From the NCBI RefSeq assembly GCF_000524195.1, contig NW_020170442.1:62001-126000 (forward strand): a DNA stretch of 64,000 bases. Direction: 5' to 3'. Of this stretch, positions 12,970 to 23,209 are shown piece by piece (the stretch's first letter is position 1; the number at the start of each line of letters is the position of its first letter). Under the pieces are notes generated by a model. It was not told the DNA's origin. It searched no databases and was given only the letters and a program-made list of their open reading frames with translations. The translations under genes and the position numbers were made by a program. The DNA is from Echinococcus granulosus (lineage: Eukaryota; Platyhelminthes; Cestoda; Cyclophyllidea; Taeniidae).

Positions 12970-15900
12970 AGTCTTTTATTAAATAGCCTACAGTCTCCAT
13001 GACATAAAGCATAATAGCATTGTCTGTTCTCTAGACGAAGGCTTCGAATAGTCTTACTTCCATTGGCCTAGAAGGGAAATCCGCGGTCATTTGTGGAGTG
13101 AACGTCTCTTTATTCGGATAAAGCATATTTTCCCAATATTTTGTTCTGATTAGATTATCACTGGTGGATAGAACTGATTAGGCGAATTATGATGCATAAG
13201 ATTGGTTGAGTGAAAATGTTTCGCACGCTACGATAAATTCTTCTGACCTTACTAGTTCCCCATCTTAAAAGTAACCACCGTAAAAATTTACCAACATCGC
13301 ATGTTCTTAGAGGAAAATAGAATGTGTAAACTAACATAGCTTCCCTTGAATGGACATATTAGTAAACAATTTTATTCCATGTGGTAAACAATTCCCTCTG
13401 TTTAATCTAGGAAAATCGTTTGCTAAAAGAAACAGGAATGGAGAAGCGTTTCTGAATTGAAGTCGCAGAGACGGTCCAGATATTTGTTATAAAGTGTTCA
13501 GCCTTCCGCAAACTAGGAACTCTAATGTAAACTTGAATGTGCCGTCAAAAGCTGGAGTGAGCAGGCATGGAGGCAAGTCGTCTTCCTTGGCCATAAGCAA
13601 GTCGGACTTTCTTATTTGCATTCCCCGCTTAGAAAGGTAAGTCCATTATAGTTCGAGCTGACTGTACCATCAAAATGTATCATTTCAACTACCTCCTCCC
13701 TGATTAAGATTTCTGTATTACATTCAAGTTAGTTTCAAGTTTGCAGAATTCACTTACAGCTATTAATTTAGTCAAAAGCAACAAATCCGGTTTTTTATAA
13801 TTTCGCTACTTTTAGAGGAAATCCGTTGCATTTACTTGTACATTGCTATAACATCTAAGTAGCATAAGACTTCAAGTAGATCTTTTGATTGGAATGACCT
13901 ACTTTTCTCGAACAAATTTGCTTACACGAAGAGGAATCCAAATGTCAGATGCGTCTCCGTCCATAAAGCATATATGGGGTCCTGCAATGAAAACTCATTT
14001 CACGCACTTGTGAGCATACATACGTTCATACAGATGTAATACTTCTGTACTTGTTTGAATGTGAATCTAACTAGGCGGGCTTCTTAGTCTTCCTGACTTG
14101 TACTTTTGTCTGCTGGGATAACACTCTCCTGGCACTTCTGTGCGTTAATTGTAAATTTTCTCCCAAACTAGAAAGGCTTACTAAGACTCCAGGGAAGACT
14201 TGAGGCTCTGAATAAATACTATGACTGTTTTGTCCATATACTTTCCTCTCTGGGACAAAGTTAAAGAAAAGGCAGAGTTGTATTAGCTTTACGATGATGA
14301 ACACGATTTAATGGATTTCCTTTGGGGCTTTTCAAGTGCTTATACGAACAATAAATGATATTTTGAAAGGCGCAACATTGACAACTGCAAACCCCAACGC
14401 TGTTGAAGGAGTACTTATAACATTGTTTATTCACACAACTGTGATTTCCAATCCTTGAGCGGTTGAGCCAAATTTCTGCGGAGCCGAATTCCGGGCCTGG
14501 ATGTGATTCTTCACTATTTGTCTCCGCTTGAAAACCCTCTAATTCTCAATCGGAAAGTTTTCGCATACATTTTCTTTTATCAATTTTAGGAAGAGTGATT
14601 TCACTACTTAGTTTCCTAGCATTAGATGGAAGGGTTGCAGGTGAATAACATTGCTCAATTAATGTTTTACTGTCCTATTTGATAGAAAAACCAAGTTCCA
14701 TTTTTTTCATAATAGCATTGAATGGTTGGAAGTGTTTCTTCTTCCACAACCTTTTCCTGGACTTGCATTAGGCATTGCAGATTTGTCTTTTGCCAGGCTC
14801 GTTGTGGAAACAATAAGCGGTAATTCCATCACTTAATCTAGCTATACAAGGTACCAAGCAGAAGGATGTTCTCATTTTAAGAAATTCGACTGTTAGAATT
14901 TTGAGCTAAGAAAAGAATGATGAAATTTTGCTACCGTGTCTCGTCTTATTCAAAGTTGCTGCATGATTTTTGAGCGTGTGTTTTGGATTTGAAGTCGACT
15001 GCTCAACTCACAAGGCAGAGACAGGGCAATTATGGATCAAACCAAGTTGAAGTTGCCTCGGTTGATTTGTTATAGGAGACTAGTAAGTCGAAGAATTACA
15101 AATACTAGTAATTCCCATGTGCATGCGCATATAAAGGTGATATTATAAGTGGGTATAAAATATGCTTCGGTTTTCTTCGCTCGGGCTATGGAAACCACAA
15201 TAATAGTTATTATTTACAAAAAAGGTTGGCAGTTGTTTCGTAGGCGAATGATGGAATCCGTTAAGTTCACACACACCCTTAGGTACCTTTTGAATGAAAT
15301 CATAAGCCACGGAAATAAACTAAATATGTAAATCTTTCTGTTGTGACACACTGAGTGGAGTTTAAAAACACCAAGTGCAAAGGTGAGTAAATCAAGCAGA
15401 CAAAATTCAGACACCCAGCCGTTTGGCTCTGTAAGCCAAAAAAGCTGTTGTGAAGTGTACACGCCACAATAAGAACTCTGTGCAGATCCAAACTGCAGGA
15501 TATTCTGTTCGCGCTGTGCTATTTGAATAAAGGATACGCGGAAGAATGTTTTCTATGGTTCACAACCGGAAGGGACAATCTTACGTTCACGTTAAATCCT
15601 TCTTTTTAAATGAGATCAGTATGGCTGAGTTGTTTGGTGTGGGTTTCTATTTTAGTGACGAACATGGAGGCGTTCCGGTTCACTATATTTCTCCTTTTAA
15701 TTAATCAATGAAGTTGCTGGGAAACGCTCTATCAAAACGACTTCACCGTTACAAAGTAAAGCAAGTGGTTAACCACTCCTTCCAAAGATGGTCGAAACCT
15801 GCAATTGAAAATTCTCTCGGGAGGTCACTGGCTGGTACAGTAGACGCAAATCGGATTAAGTGGGGGTGATTTTATCGGCAGATGCGCCAAGGAGTCGTTG

Positions 15901-16731
15901 CAAAGAGAAGCTAACATCGTAATCGAGCGAGGCGGTCGCAACATCCTGAGTATCTCAGTTAATCCTGATTTCTGTAAGCACATTAAATGCATCATTCATT
16001 ATAATGTATCTACAATGGTACCGGAAAATAACTGCTTTAACCCTTGTATTTTTAATCATTTGATGGTTATTTACGCACAAATTCGGTGGATACTATTGCA
16101 AATTAAAGAATTTATTTTCCGTTTAAACTCTCTTCCCAGTTTTGACAGGACGGCTCTCTTCCGAATAAGCATTCATACAAAAAAGCAAAAGTGATTTGGT
16201 ACTTCTCCTATCAGTGTATCGTTGCCATTGGTAATTGGTGACTTCCAACAAATATGACCTGATGGCTGCCCTGAGGTCGCACAGCTACTGCGCAGCTGTA
16301 TTTGCATCAGTCAGCAGACCACACTCTACCCCCACACTTTAACTGCCATTAGCAAAGTTGAAGATGTTTCACTCTCAGCTATTATTTGTTGCTTCGTGCT
16401 CAAATGTGCTGTCGGAGTTGGTAGTGCTGTTGCTGCTGTTCTTCTACTGCTCCTCATGCGTATGAATAGTGATGCGGGAGGCCACTGATTCACATGTCTT
16501 GTAGTTTAACTGCAATCATCTTTTACAATTAATTTAAGCAACATACTGGGCATACTTCCCATTCTAAAAATTATTCTTCTCTTTCCCGTGTTAAACACCA
16601 TGAGGCGATTTTTATGGGAATGAAAATAAGAGCATAACTCCCTTTTTAGCACACTCATTAAGCTACAAAGGATCGCAAATCGTCTAAAATGTTGGAAAAA
16701 GTGTTTGATTTTAAGAGACATTTCGGTCCTT
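12970..16731. other. Intergenic, no gene recognised
   Basis: AT-rich intergenic DNA between USP array members. Short frames at 14071-14304, 15149-15491 and 15898-16194 have no recognisable motifs and look like chance. Confidence 0.5.
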
Positions 16732-17220
16732 TTACTCGTGCACGATGACAACAGGAACGGTCGAGTTGTGCACGACATAATCGGATATACGACCGAGGGA
16801 TGCTCCAGACAAAATGCCCTGACCTCCTGCCTCCATCACGATCATGTCGATGTTGTGGTTCTTTGCAGAAGTGAGAATAGCCCGACCAGGTTGCGTTTCA
16901 ATGTGAAGGAAGGCCTTTGACTCCAGACCGGCCTCTTTCGCCAAGCTCATGTAACTCAACCCGAGGGCTTTGCTTCTGTTCATAACATCATCGATAGTTT
17001 TGGGAACGTCCTCAAAACGCACTTCTGGGCCTTCTATGTCGATTCGCACTTCAGAAGATGTGTAGACCGGCTCCACGATGTGCACGAAGATAATAAAATC
17101 GCCGGATAACTTGATGTAGTTGAGGTACCACTTAAAGGCGTTAGTGCAACTTTCGCTGCCATCTATGGGGAAGAGGATTCTGCGACTCCTTCGACCTTCT
17201 TCACCGCCAGCGATTGACAT
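16732..17220 (-). CDS. Universal stress protein, altered ATP loop
   Basis: This is an intact, intronless 162-residue USP-domain protein. USPs are small Rossmann-like alpha/beta proteins; members with the motif G-x2-G-x9-G-S/T bind ATP. The first strand with its conserved Asp (ILFPID, D20), FKWYLNYI, the GD-led second strand (GDFIIFVHIVEP), AFLHIETQPG and the C-terminal DYVVHNSTVPVVIV are all present. The loop differs from the canonical copies: GGQG at 132-135 is followed after only 7 residues by G143-R144, so the spacer is two residues short and the phosphate-contacting Ser/Thr is Arg. ATP binding may be lost or changed. Residues 55-80 are longer than in the canonical copies and acidic. An inverted CCAAT element (GATTGGCTAAT) lies about 56 bp upstream of the ATG. 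Cytosolic location is expected, since no signal peptide is seen. Confidence 0.92.
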   Translation of the reverse strand: MSIAGGEEGRRSRRILFPIDGSESCTNAFKWYLNYIKLSGDFIIFVHIVEPVYTSSEVRIDIEGPEVRFEDVPKTIDDVMNRSKALGLSYMSLAKEAGLESKAFLHIETQPGRAILTSAKNHNIDMIVMEAGGQGILSGASLGRISDYVVHNSTVPVVIVHE

Positions 17221-17230
17221 GGTTGTGGCA

Positions 17231-17292
17231 GTATAAATTATTGTTAAGCTAATTAGGCAAATTTTTTTTTAATCGGATTGGCTAATTGGCAT
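17231..17292 (-). promoter_or_regulatory. Probable core promoter of the USP at 16732-17220
   Basis: Positions 17276-17290 contain GATTGGCTAATTGGC on the plus strand, that is, two inverted CCAAT boxes for the minus-strand gene about 56-70 bp before its ATG. The 11-mer GATTGGCTAAT recurs exactly at a similar distance upstream of the USP at 26571-27041. An AT-rich TATAAAT-like stretch lies between the boxes and the start. Confidence 0.5.
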
Positions 17293-18547
17293 TCTTGGCA
17301 GGTCATTGGTCCACCTATTATGAGGTCAAATCAAGCCCCGGGTGACCAGCTTCCAATTAAGTTCCCAAAGTAAACACAAGCTTCAAGTTCTATGAAATCG
17401 GTCAGTGTTTTGACAGAAGTGTGTACTTTCCGTTTGAAGGGATAAAAACAGTTGCCTTTTTACTAAAAAAGTAATTACGGTGCAACTACAGGGAAATTAT
17501 GGCTAAATGCATAGCAAATTGTTCTTAAAAATTGGCATAAAACTAGAGGAATGGAACCGAATCCCGGCTGTTTCGTACACCTCCTATAAGGGGAAGTTCA
17601 TGGCACATTTAGGATACGTGAATTAACTAGTCACATTATCACATCCAAACTCCTGTTTAGAAACCTGAAAGTCGAGTGCAATGACACTTTGATACCTACC
17701 TTGTTGAGTACAAAAAGTAAGTAGAATACAAGAAACGCTAAAATTCTATAGAGTATAAAAGGAGACGGGGAGCAAGCCCTTCCAGGTAGATAAATGAGTA
17801 ACTCGCTGAATAAGTTAAAGAAGTTCTTTTGGGTGAAGTGCGTATTTAGCCAAGGTAGTTCACTACCATTACTAGGGTTGTGATTGATAATGTACTGCTA
17901 CTGAATTTTCACTTCATTCCATTTATCACCTTAGCAATGCAGTCCGTCCATCTTCAGCTGCCCTGAAAACCCTTACTTTTTGATGACCGTGACAAATTAT
18001 TAGATTGATGATGAATAATGAGAAATAATCCCCTGGGGTTTTGCGAGCCAAATCTTCAACCCTGCCACACCTTTATTCTACCTTATTTTAGTATTACTTA
18101 TAAATGTTTATTAAGGGGATTCTTGATGGATTTGTAAATTTATCAAAAAAACGGTTGTTATTAGCTTAAAATGAACTTATTCAAAACGCCTAATTGTTAA
18201 TCCCATAGATGTACGAGGTGAGTCAAACCCTAAAGAAGAAGGCGGTAATGATGAAGTACGCTGGAATTGGCAAAGAAGGGCCGACAGCTTAGTAATCTGG
18301 GTTATATATTTTCACCAGTTGACTTAGTGAAAAGCACACAGTGCAGACTCTGATGTGCTAAAGAACGGGTTCATTACAATGTAAACCTCATTGAGTACAA
18401 GTTTTCTTATCATTTAATGGTAAGTGTATTACGAAAAAGGCGAATCACATAGAAATGTGTAATCACAGTGAGACTTCAAAATCAAAATACTGCCAGATCC
18501 TAAGTTTGTAGACCAATGCGCACTCATTGCAACTACTGATGTCTATT

Positions 18548-19114
18548 TTAAAAGAAGTTCTCAATAAATTGTTTATAAAAACTGTCTCGACGCATTCTCC
18601 TATCGTCTGTAGATGGAGGAACGACTGTCAGAGTGATGTTTGGGCAATTGCGCAACACATACTCAGTCACACTGTCAAACTCCTGCCCCTCGAAGTCGCC
18701 TGCAGCTCGTACACGGGGACCCATGAGAATGGCGTGGACGCCCCGTTCACGTGCAGTCCGCACGATTCTGAGGCCCGGACTGATGTCCAACTGCACAAGG
18801 CCGCGGCAGGGCAGACTGAGCCCGTGCGCCCATTGCAGAAACCGACGCACAACGCTCCGGCCGCCCATCATCGCTGCCTCTACCAGAGGGTCATTTGAAC
18901 TGACTCCTCCCTTCTGCAACTCGCGCAGCCGCAATGTAGGCTCTACCACGGCAAGGATGAGAAGTTCGTCCCCGGGTCGACGAAAGGACTGGGAGTACCA
19001 ACGGAACACTCGTTCACTCGCCGTACCATCTTGGACCGGAAAAAGGAGAACTCGACTTCCGCTTCCGTTGCTTCCGTTGCCTCCACCGTCTGCGTCCGTT
19101 TTATCCGACTGCAT
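18548..19114 (-). CDS. Divergent, GC-rich universal stress protein-like gene
   Basis: An intact, intronless frame of 188 residues. A Gly/Ser/Asp-rich leader (residues 7-20) precedes a USP-like core: VLLFP in strand 1, VFRWYSQSFRRPGDELLILAV in helix 1 and strand 2, LVQLDISPGLRIVRTARERG in the middle, and EYVLRNCPNITLTVVPP at the C-terminus. The key ATP residues are gone. The strand-1 Asp of PID is replaced (FPVQD), and the glycine loop reads GPRVRAAG with no later G-S before SVTEYV. It is therefore predicted not to bind ATP in the standard way. The region is much more GC-rich than its surroundings, with codon use unlike neighbouring USPs; this also creates a long antisense frame at 18633-19220 that I treat as a shadow. 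The C-terminal tail (RRMRRDSFYKQFIENFF) is basic then aromatic. The full-length frame suggests it is under selection. Confidence 0.8.
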   Translation of the reverse strand: MQSDKTDADGGGNGSNGSGSRVLLFPVQDGTASERVFRWYSQSFRRPGDELLILAVVEPTLRLRELQKGGVSSNDPLVEAAMMGGRSVVRRFLQWAHGLSLPCRGLVQLDISPGLRIVRTARERGVHAILMGPRVRAAGDFEGQEFDSVTEYVLRNCPNITLTVVPPSTDDRRMRRDSFYKQFIENFF

Positions 19115-19119
19115 GAGCC

Positions 19120-21160
19120 GATATGAAGGTGATGGGAAATGCGAATGTTGCTGCCCGCCTAACCGAACCTTAATTACGGGCGTGCTTTGGAGGTGCTGTG
19201 CACTTTTGCGGTATACGTAAACATAACGTCTAAATTTAACCTCTTAAGTTTATATAAGCTTGACCGAAGCTTCATTAACATTTTTATTACTCTTAGTCGA
19301 GAATAAGGAAAATTTCTAAAAATTGGCGCTAATGTTTATCGATATGGCAGTGATACTGCCATCATATTCATGGCCATATTAACATCATCCGCTTTGATAC
19401 ATTAATATGTATGGTTTTTAGCTAAAATTAATTGTTTCAAAAAAATTTTTTATGATAGTGATAGTTAAGGAGTAATAAATGAAATTTACATATACTTCGG
19501 TTGTTACACAATAATACGGGACTAGAACACCCCGTCGATATCTGAGTAGCGTGGATGCCGTAAATTTTTTTTCGAACAGTAACATCCTTTGTCACTGATG
19601 CCTGCCCTTTAAAAATGCGTTTGTTAAAAGGCAATTCTCTGCCAAAATATTTAGTACTGAAGTATTTTAGTTTTCATAAATGTGGCGCTTTTTACTCAAG
19701 CAATTTGGAATGAGATACACATGTATATGGGGGCATGTTTGAATTATGTTCCTTAAAAGCCTTTAACTTCTTGGTTACAATGTTGCCTAAGCCATGTATA
19801 CATTCACGCATTTTATTTTTAATAAATTTTTATCTTAGATCGCCCAAATCTACAAGACAAAATCTAGAGTAAAATTTTTGTAACGTTAAATGCTACTTGA
19901 TAAATTAAGTAACAAATATTGCTTACATTTTGGATTGCGCAGTAGCTGGAAATGTTTCAGAGCGCCGCCCTTTGGGATGGTTGTGAATAACCTGTGATAC
20001 GAAATGACTTGGCAATGTTTAAGTAAATTATATTCTTAGTAAATTTATGGCATTGTTTCAATATGTTGGCATATTTTAAAGTTGAACTTAAGTTTTCTCT
20101 TCGGAAAGCAATCCCCATTTCTTTGTATCACAGTGACATATTTTTAAGGTAGGCAGCCTGATGATCGCACCTTCCTACTAACATCTTTAACGTTCTCTCT
20201 TTGGCTCATTTGTTTAACCACCTTCATGTTCTAGTTTACCCGAGGTATATGTAATTCATTTTCGAAAACTACGACAACTCACCTTTAAAAAGGTCCCATA
20301 GAATTATCACTTTTGTGAGAATTTGTCAAGTATATCGAGCTCTACGTTAAGAAAAATTTCAATCCCATGCTGGGTTCGAAAGTCTGCAAAATATATTTAG
20401 TATGAAATTTCTTTTATTTTCATAAAAACCTAAAGAATATTGCTTTGTGAACTAATGGATTGCCCTTGTTTTTTTTGAAAGTGACGAAGAGGTGTCCTTG
20501 GCTCAAGGAAATGTATTGCACTGGAGGCTTAAGAACTAAAGTAAGCACCTCAAAATAGGTAAGTGGTATCCCCGTTAAGAAAAAAAGGAGTCGTCCCAGT
20601 AATGAGTTCGCATAAGGATGAGAATTAACATGTGGTAATCACATGATAGCGACGGGGAGATGCCATAGGAAGTGGGGATAAAAAAAGCAGGGAACCGTTT
20701 AAATTAACCCCAATGAGAAGTGGCTTAAATTAATTGCTTACAGTAAGTAATGCGAGTGGGCAGACAGAACTAAATAATCATAAATATGAATTAAGCACAA
20801 TCTTAGTGCAGTATCATTTGTTCACTGCATGGGGTGAATGAGACGTGACTAAAGTCATCTGATCACTGTTGCCCGATAAGTCAAGGCTCACAAAAGTAAG
20901 ATATCGAAGTAATGTACTTTGGAGTAGGTGCCGAAAGTGAAGATAGATTAAGCGCCATTCAAGTCAGTGAAATATAGAGGAATGTTAACGGTTTCATTTG
21001 AAACGTAAAATTAATAGCCTTGTTTGAAGTCGCAGTCGAAAAACCGTTGCTACCCTATTACAATTATATTATTAATAATGCAAGAGTTGGCACTGCAGGG
21101 CATCAGTAGAATAAGTTGGTAAAAGCAGAGATACTGAATGGATGGGAAGGAGGCCAGTTG
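19120..21160. other. Intergenic, no gene recognised
   Basis: Strongly AT-rich sequence without convincing coding potential. Confidence 0.5.
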
Positions 21161-21167
21161 ATTGAAT

Positions 21168-21605
21168 GTTCGCACGTGGCACGACGTGCACAGGTGCGCC
21201 GGCCTATTTGAGAACGTAGCTGTGGGCGCTGCCAAGGGTGGCCCTGTAGGTGCGGCCCATAGCCTGGGAGCCGACAATCATAAAGTCGACCAGATTTTAA
21301 CTCGCGGCGCTCACAGTGGTCTCATCGACCACAGCCGACATGCAGTAACCTACGCTCAACTCCTCACAGATCCACAAGTACAGCTCAGCGATCTGACGCA
21401 CTTTTTCGAACTTTGACCACAATCTTCATGCGATTCCCCCACCAGACCTGTCGATGAGCCATTTCCGTCAGTAGCGATCGTGCCTTGAGTAAGTCACGCC
21501 TCCGGCACGTTCGCCAAGATGGGTTCATCGTCCTCCCAGTGGCAGTACCGCATGTAGCAATGGAAGCCGTATTCGCAGTTAATCCCCCTGTCGATAGGAA
21601 GGCGA
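21168..21605 (-). pseudogene. Heavily decayed universal stress protein gene
   Basis: No single open frame shows this gene, but pieces in different minus-strand frames line up with a USP from end to end. Near 21590 the frame gives IRLPIDRGINCEYGFHCYMRY, matching PIDASENCERAFKWYEAN, then stops at TGA. Near 21410-21310 another frame gives KFEKVRQIAELY and then VVDETTVSAAS before TAA. Directly after that stop the same frame gives LVDFMIVGSQAMGRTYRATLGSAHSYVLK, TAG, then APVHVVP, matching VDHIIVGSRGLNALGRTLLGSVSSYVIHHSQVPVTVVP of the next gene. At least two in-frame stops and one frame change separate these blocks. The closest relative appears to be the neighbour at 22623-23126 (shared GRT and LGS). 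It is clearly a dead copy. Confidence 0.75.
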
Positions 21606-21609
21606 ATTC

Positions 21610-22620
21610 ACAGGTCTATTCTGTTAATTCTACTTGTATCCCATTTTCTGCTTGCTGGCGTGTACGTGTGTATAAATTACGTGACTGGAGCTTTTGCTCT
21701 TCATCCCTAGAGGTTTTATCTAGTTCTGCTTACCACTGGCATGTGCAAGCACAGGGCATTTCAACATGCCATAGAGTAGATAGAGGAATGCATTTATTTT
21801 GAATTGATCGCCTAATACCAAAACCAGGCTGTGAATGCGAAATGAGTGTGCAGAAGGCGCAGATCGCTACTATTGGCTAAAGGAATTGCCATGGCGGGTC
21901 TCGTGCCTCCTTGATAAAGAATTATCGTCAATTCACACGCCAACGATAAACACCAAAGTGTTTTTAAATTATCCTTTAGAGTAAGTAGTTGTTTTCACTG
22001 CAATATACCCAAAATTCTGTGAAGACTTGAATGTGAAAACTTGCATGAAGTGGAATAATATACGGTAATCTCCAATATTTCTATTTTTACAGTTGAAATG
22101 AGCCATTTATTGCAACTCGGTTGATGGAAAGGCTGGTTACCCAGGTAATTGCAACACAAGCGTAAGCACAGAGGATAACAACCATCTTCCACGAATTTGT
22201 AACACGCTCGCACCCCTGATTGATGCATCGCAATGTGTGGTGCATTTACTCTTGCTGTTATTCGGACTGAAAGGCTACAGTTAGTAGGTAACCCCACTAA
22301 GGTGAGAAAAGTTATTTTTGATAGTTTTATTTTGACAGCAGGCATGACAATCCTCAACCAGTTAATTGCATTGAGGAGCGGAATTGGTAAGCTTGTAAAA
22401 ACCACTTACTTTGAGCTCGCTGATTGTAGATTGCAAATAAAACTCAAGTGAAATTCTTCGTATTATTAATTGATTGACTTGGTTTCACGATGCATACCAC
22501 AATTTTCCTTTGATCAGAAAAAGGCTAAAATGGAAGCTAGTCTTTTTATATGAGATGAATCAGCCTTGTCAGTAATGCAGCAGAGGGGAAGATGGAAGAG
22601 GAAAGAAATTTAAGTTGATG
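21610..22620. other. Intergenic, no gene recognised
   Basis: A spacer between the decayed and intact USP copies. The frames at 21995-22451 have no recognisable features. Confidence 0.5.
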
Positions 22621-22622
22621 GT

Positions 22623-23126
22623 TTAGTAGAGCGACAGCCGTCGCATGCTACCAGTGGGTTTTTCTTCATCGGGGCAGGGCACGACAGTGACAGGAACTTG
22701 AGAATGGTGAATCACATAGCTGCTCACGCTGCCCAGCAGTGTCCGGCCAAGGGCGTTGAGTCCGCGGCTGCCAACGATGATATGGTCCACTTCGAGCTCC
22801 TTTGCCGCCTTTATGATGGCCACCCCAGGCTTCGAGTCCGAACGTACAAAAGCCTTCGCATCGAATCCCGCCTCTCTACCCCATGCGAGGTACTTGTGGC
22901 CCAACGCCTTCCCCATGTCTACTGTCTTCTGCAATTGAGAGGTCGTTTCGTGGATTTCGGAGTCCTCCTTCCTCGCTATGTTCTTCGAATTGGCCTTCAA
23001 GTTCGGTTCAATCACATGGAGGAAAATTATTGTATCATCACCTCGATGAAGGTTTTCGGAGTAAAACTTCGCGGCTCGTTTGCAGTTCTCGCTGGTGTCG
23101 ATTGGCAAAAGGTATTTGCGTCCCAT
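22623..23126 (-). CDS. Universal stress protein, canonical ATP-binding type
   Basis: This is an intact, intronless 167-residue USP. The first in-frame ATG is at 23126 (MGRKYLLPID); codons upstream in this frame offer only GTG. Conserved elements are the strand-1 Asp (D10), SENCKRAAKFY, strand 2 (GDDTIIFLHVIEP), a variable charged insert at residues 43-65, KALGHKYLAWGREAGFDAKAF, and the full ATP motif: G119-S-R-G122, nine residues, then G132-S133. It ends in YVIHHSQVPVTVVP plus a short polar tail (DEEKPTGSMRRLSLY). The family acts in stress survival, probably as a cytosolic nucleotide sensor or switch; the precise role in flatworms is not established. A GATTGGC element lies about 66 bp upstream. 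The broken copy at 21168-21605 is its nearest relative, suggesting a local duplication. Confidence 0.95.
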   Translation of the reverse strand: MGRKYLLPIDTSENCKRAAKFYSENLHRGDDTIIFLHVIEPNLKANSKNIARKEDSEIHETTSQLQKTVDMGKALGHKYLAWGREAGFDAKAFVRSDSKPGVAIIKAAKELEVDHIIVGSRGLNALGRTLLGSVSSYVIHHSQVPVTVVPCPDEEKPTGSMRRLSLY

Positions 23127-23185
23127 CGAGATTCGTCTGTGCTGCACAGCTCAGTGCGGTCGCTTTTATGCATCGAGTTTCTACC

Positions 23186-23205
23186 ACACTTGATTGGCGG
23201 TTAGT
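23186..23205 (-). promoter_or_regulatory. Inverted CCAAT box of the USP at 22623-23126
   Basis: TTGATTGGCGG at 23190-23200 places an inverted CCAAT box about 66 bp upstream of the ATG, a position similar to those of the USP genes at 16732 and 26571. It shares GATTGGC but not the following TAAT. Confidence 0.45.
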
Positions 23206-23209
23206 GTTG

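Noticed and set aside
18633..19220. A 195-codon plus-strand open frame
   Set aside because: It is antisense to the USP-like gene at 18548-19114, is basic and Arg/Ser/Pro-rich with no known domain, and is explained by the high GC content suppressing stops.
21162..21802. Plus-strand frames of 84 and 105 codons
   Set aside because: These lie across the antisense strand of the decayed USP copy. The sense-strand similarity to USPs explains the composition.
23127..23147. N-terminal extension of the canonical USP starting at GTG (MQHRRIS)
   Set aside because: GTG is not a normal animal start, and the ATG at 23126 gives the usual USP N-terminus.
22698..23204. A 168-codon plus-strand open frame with overlapping frames
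   Set aside because: Antisense shadow of the canonical USP at 22623-23126. No domain is seen.
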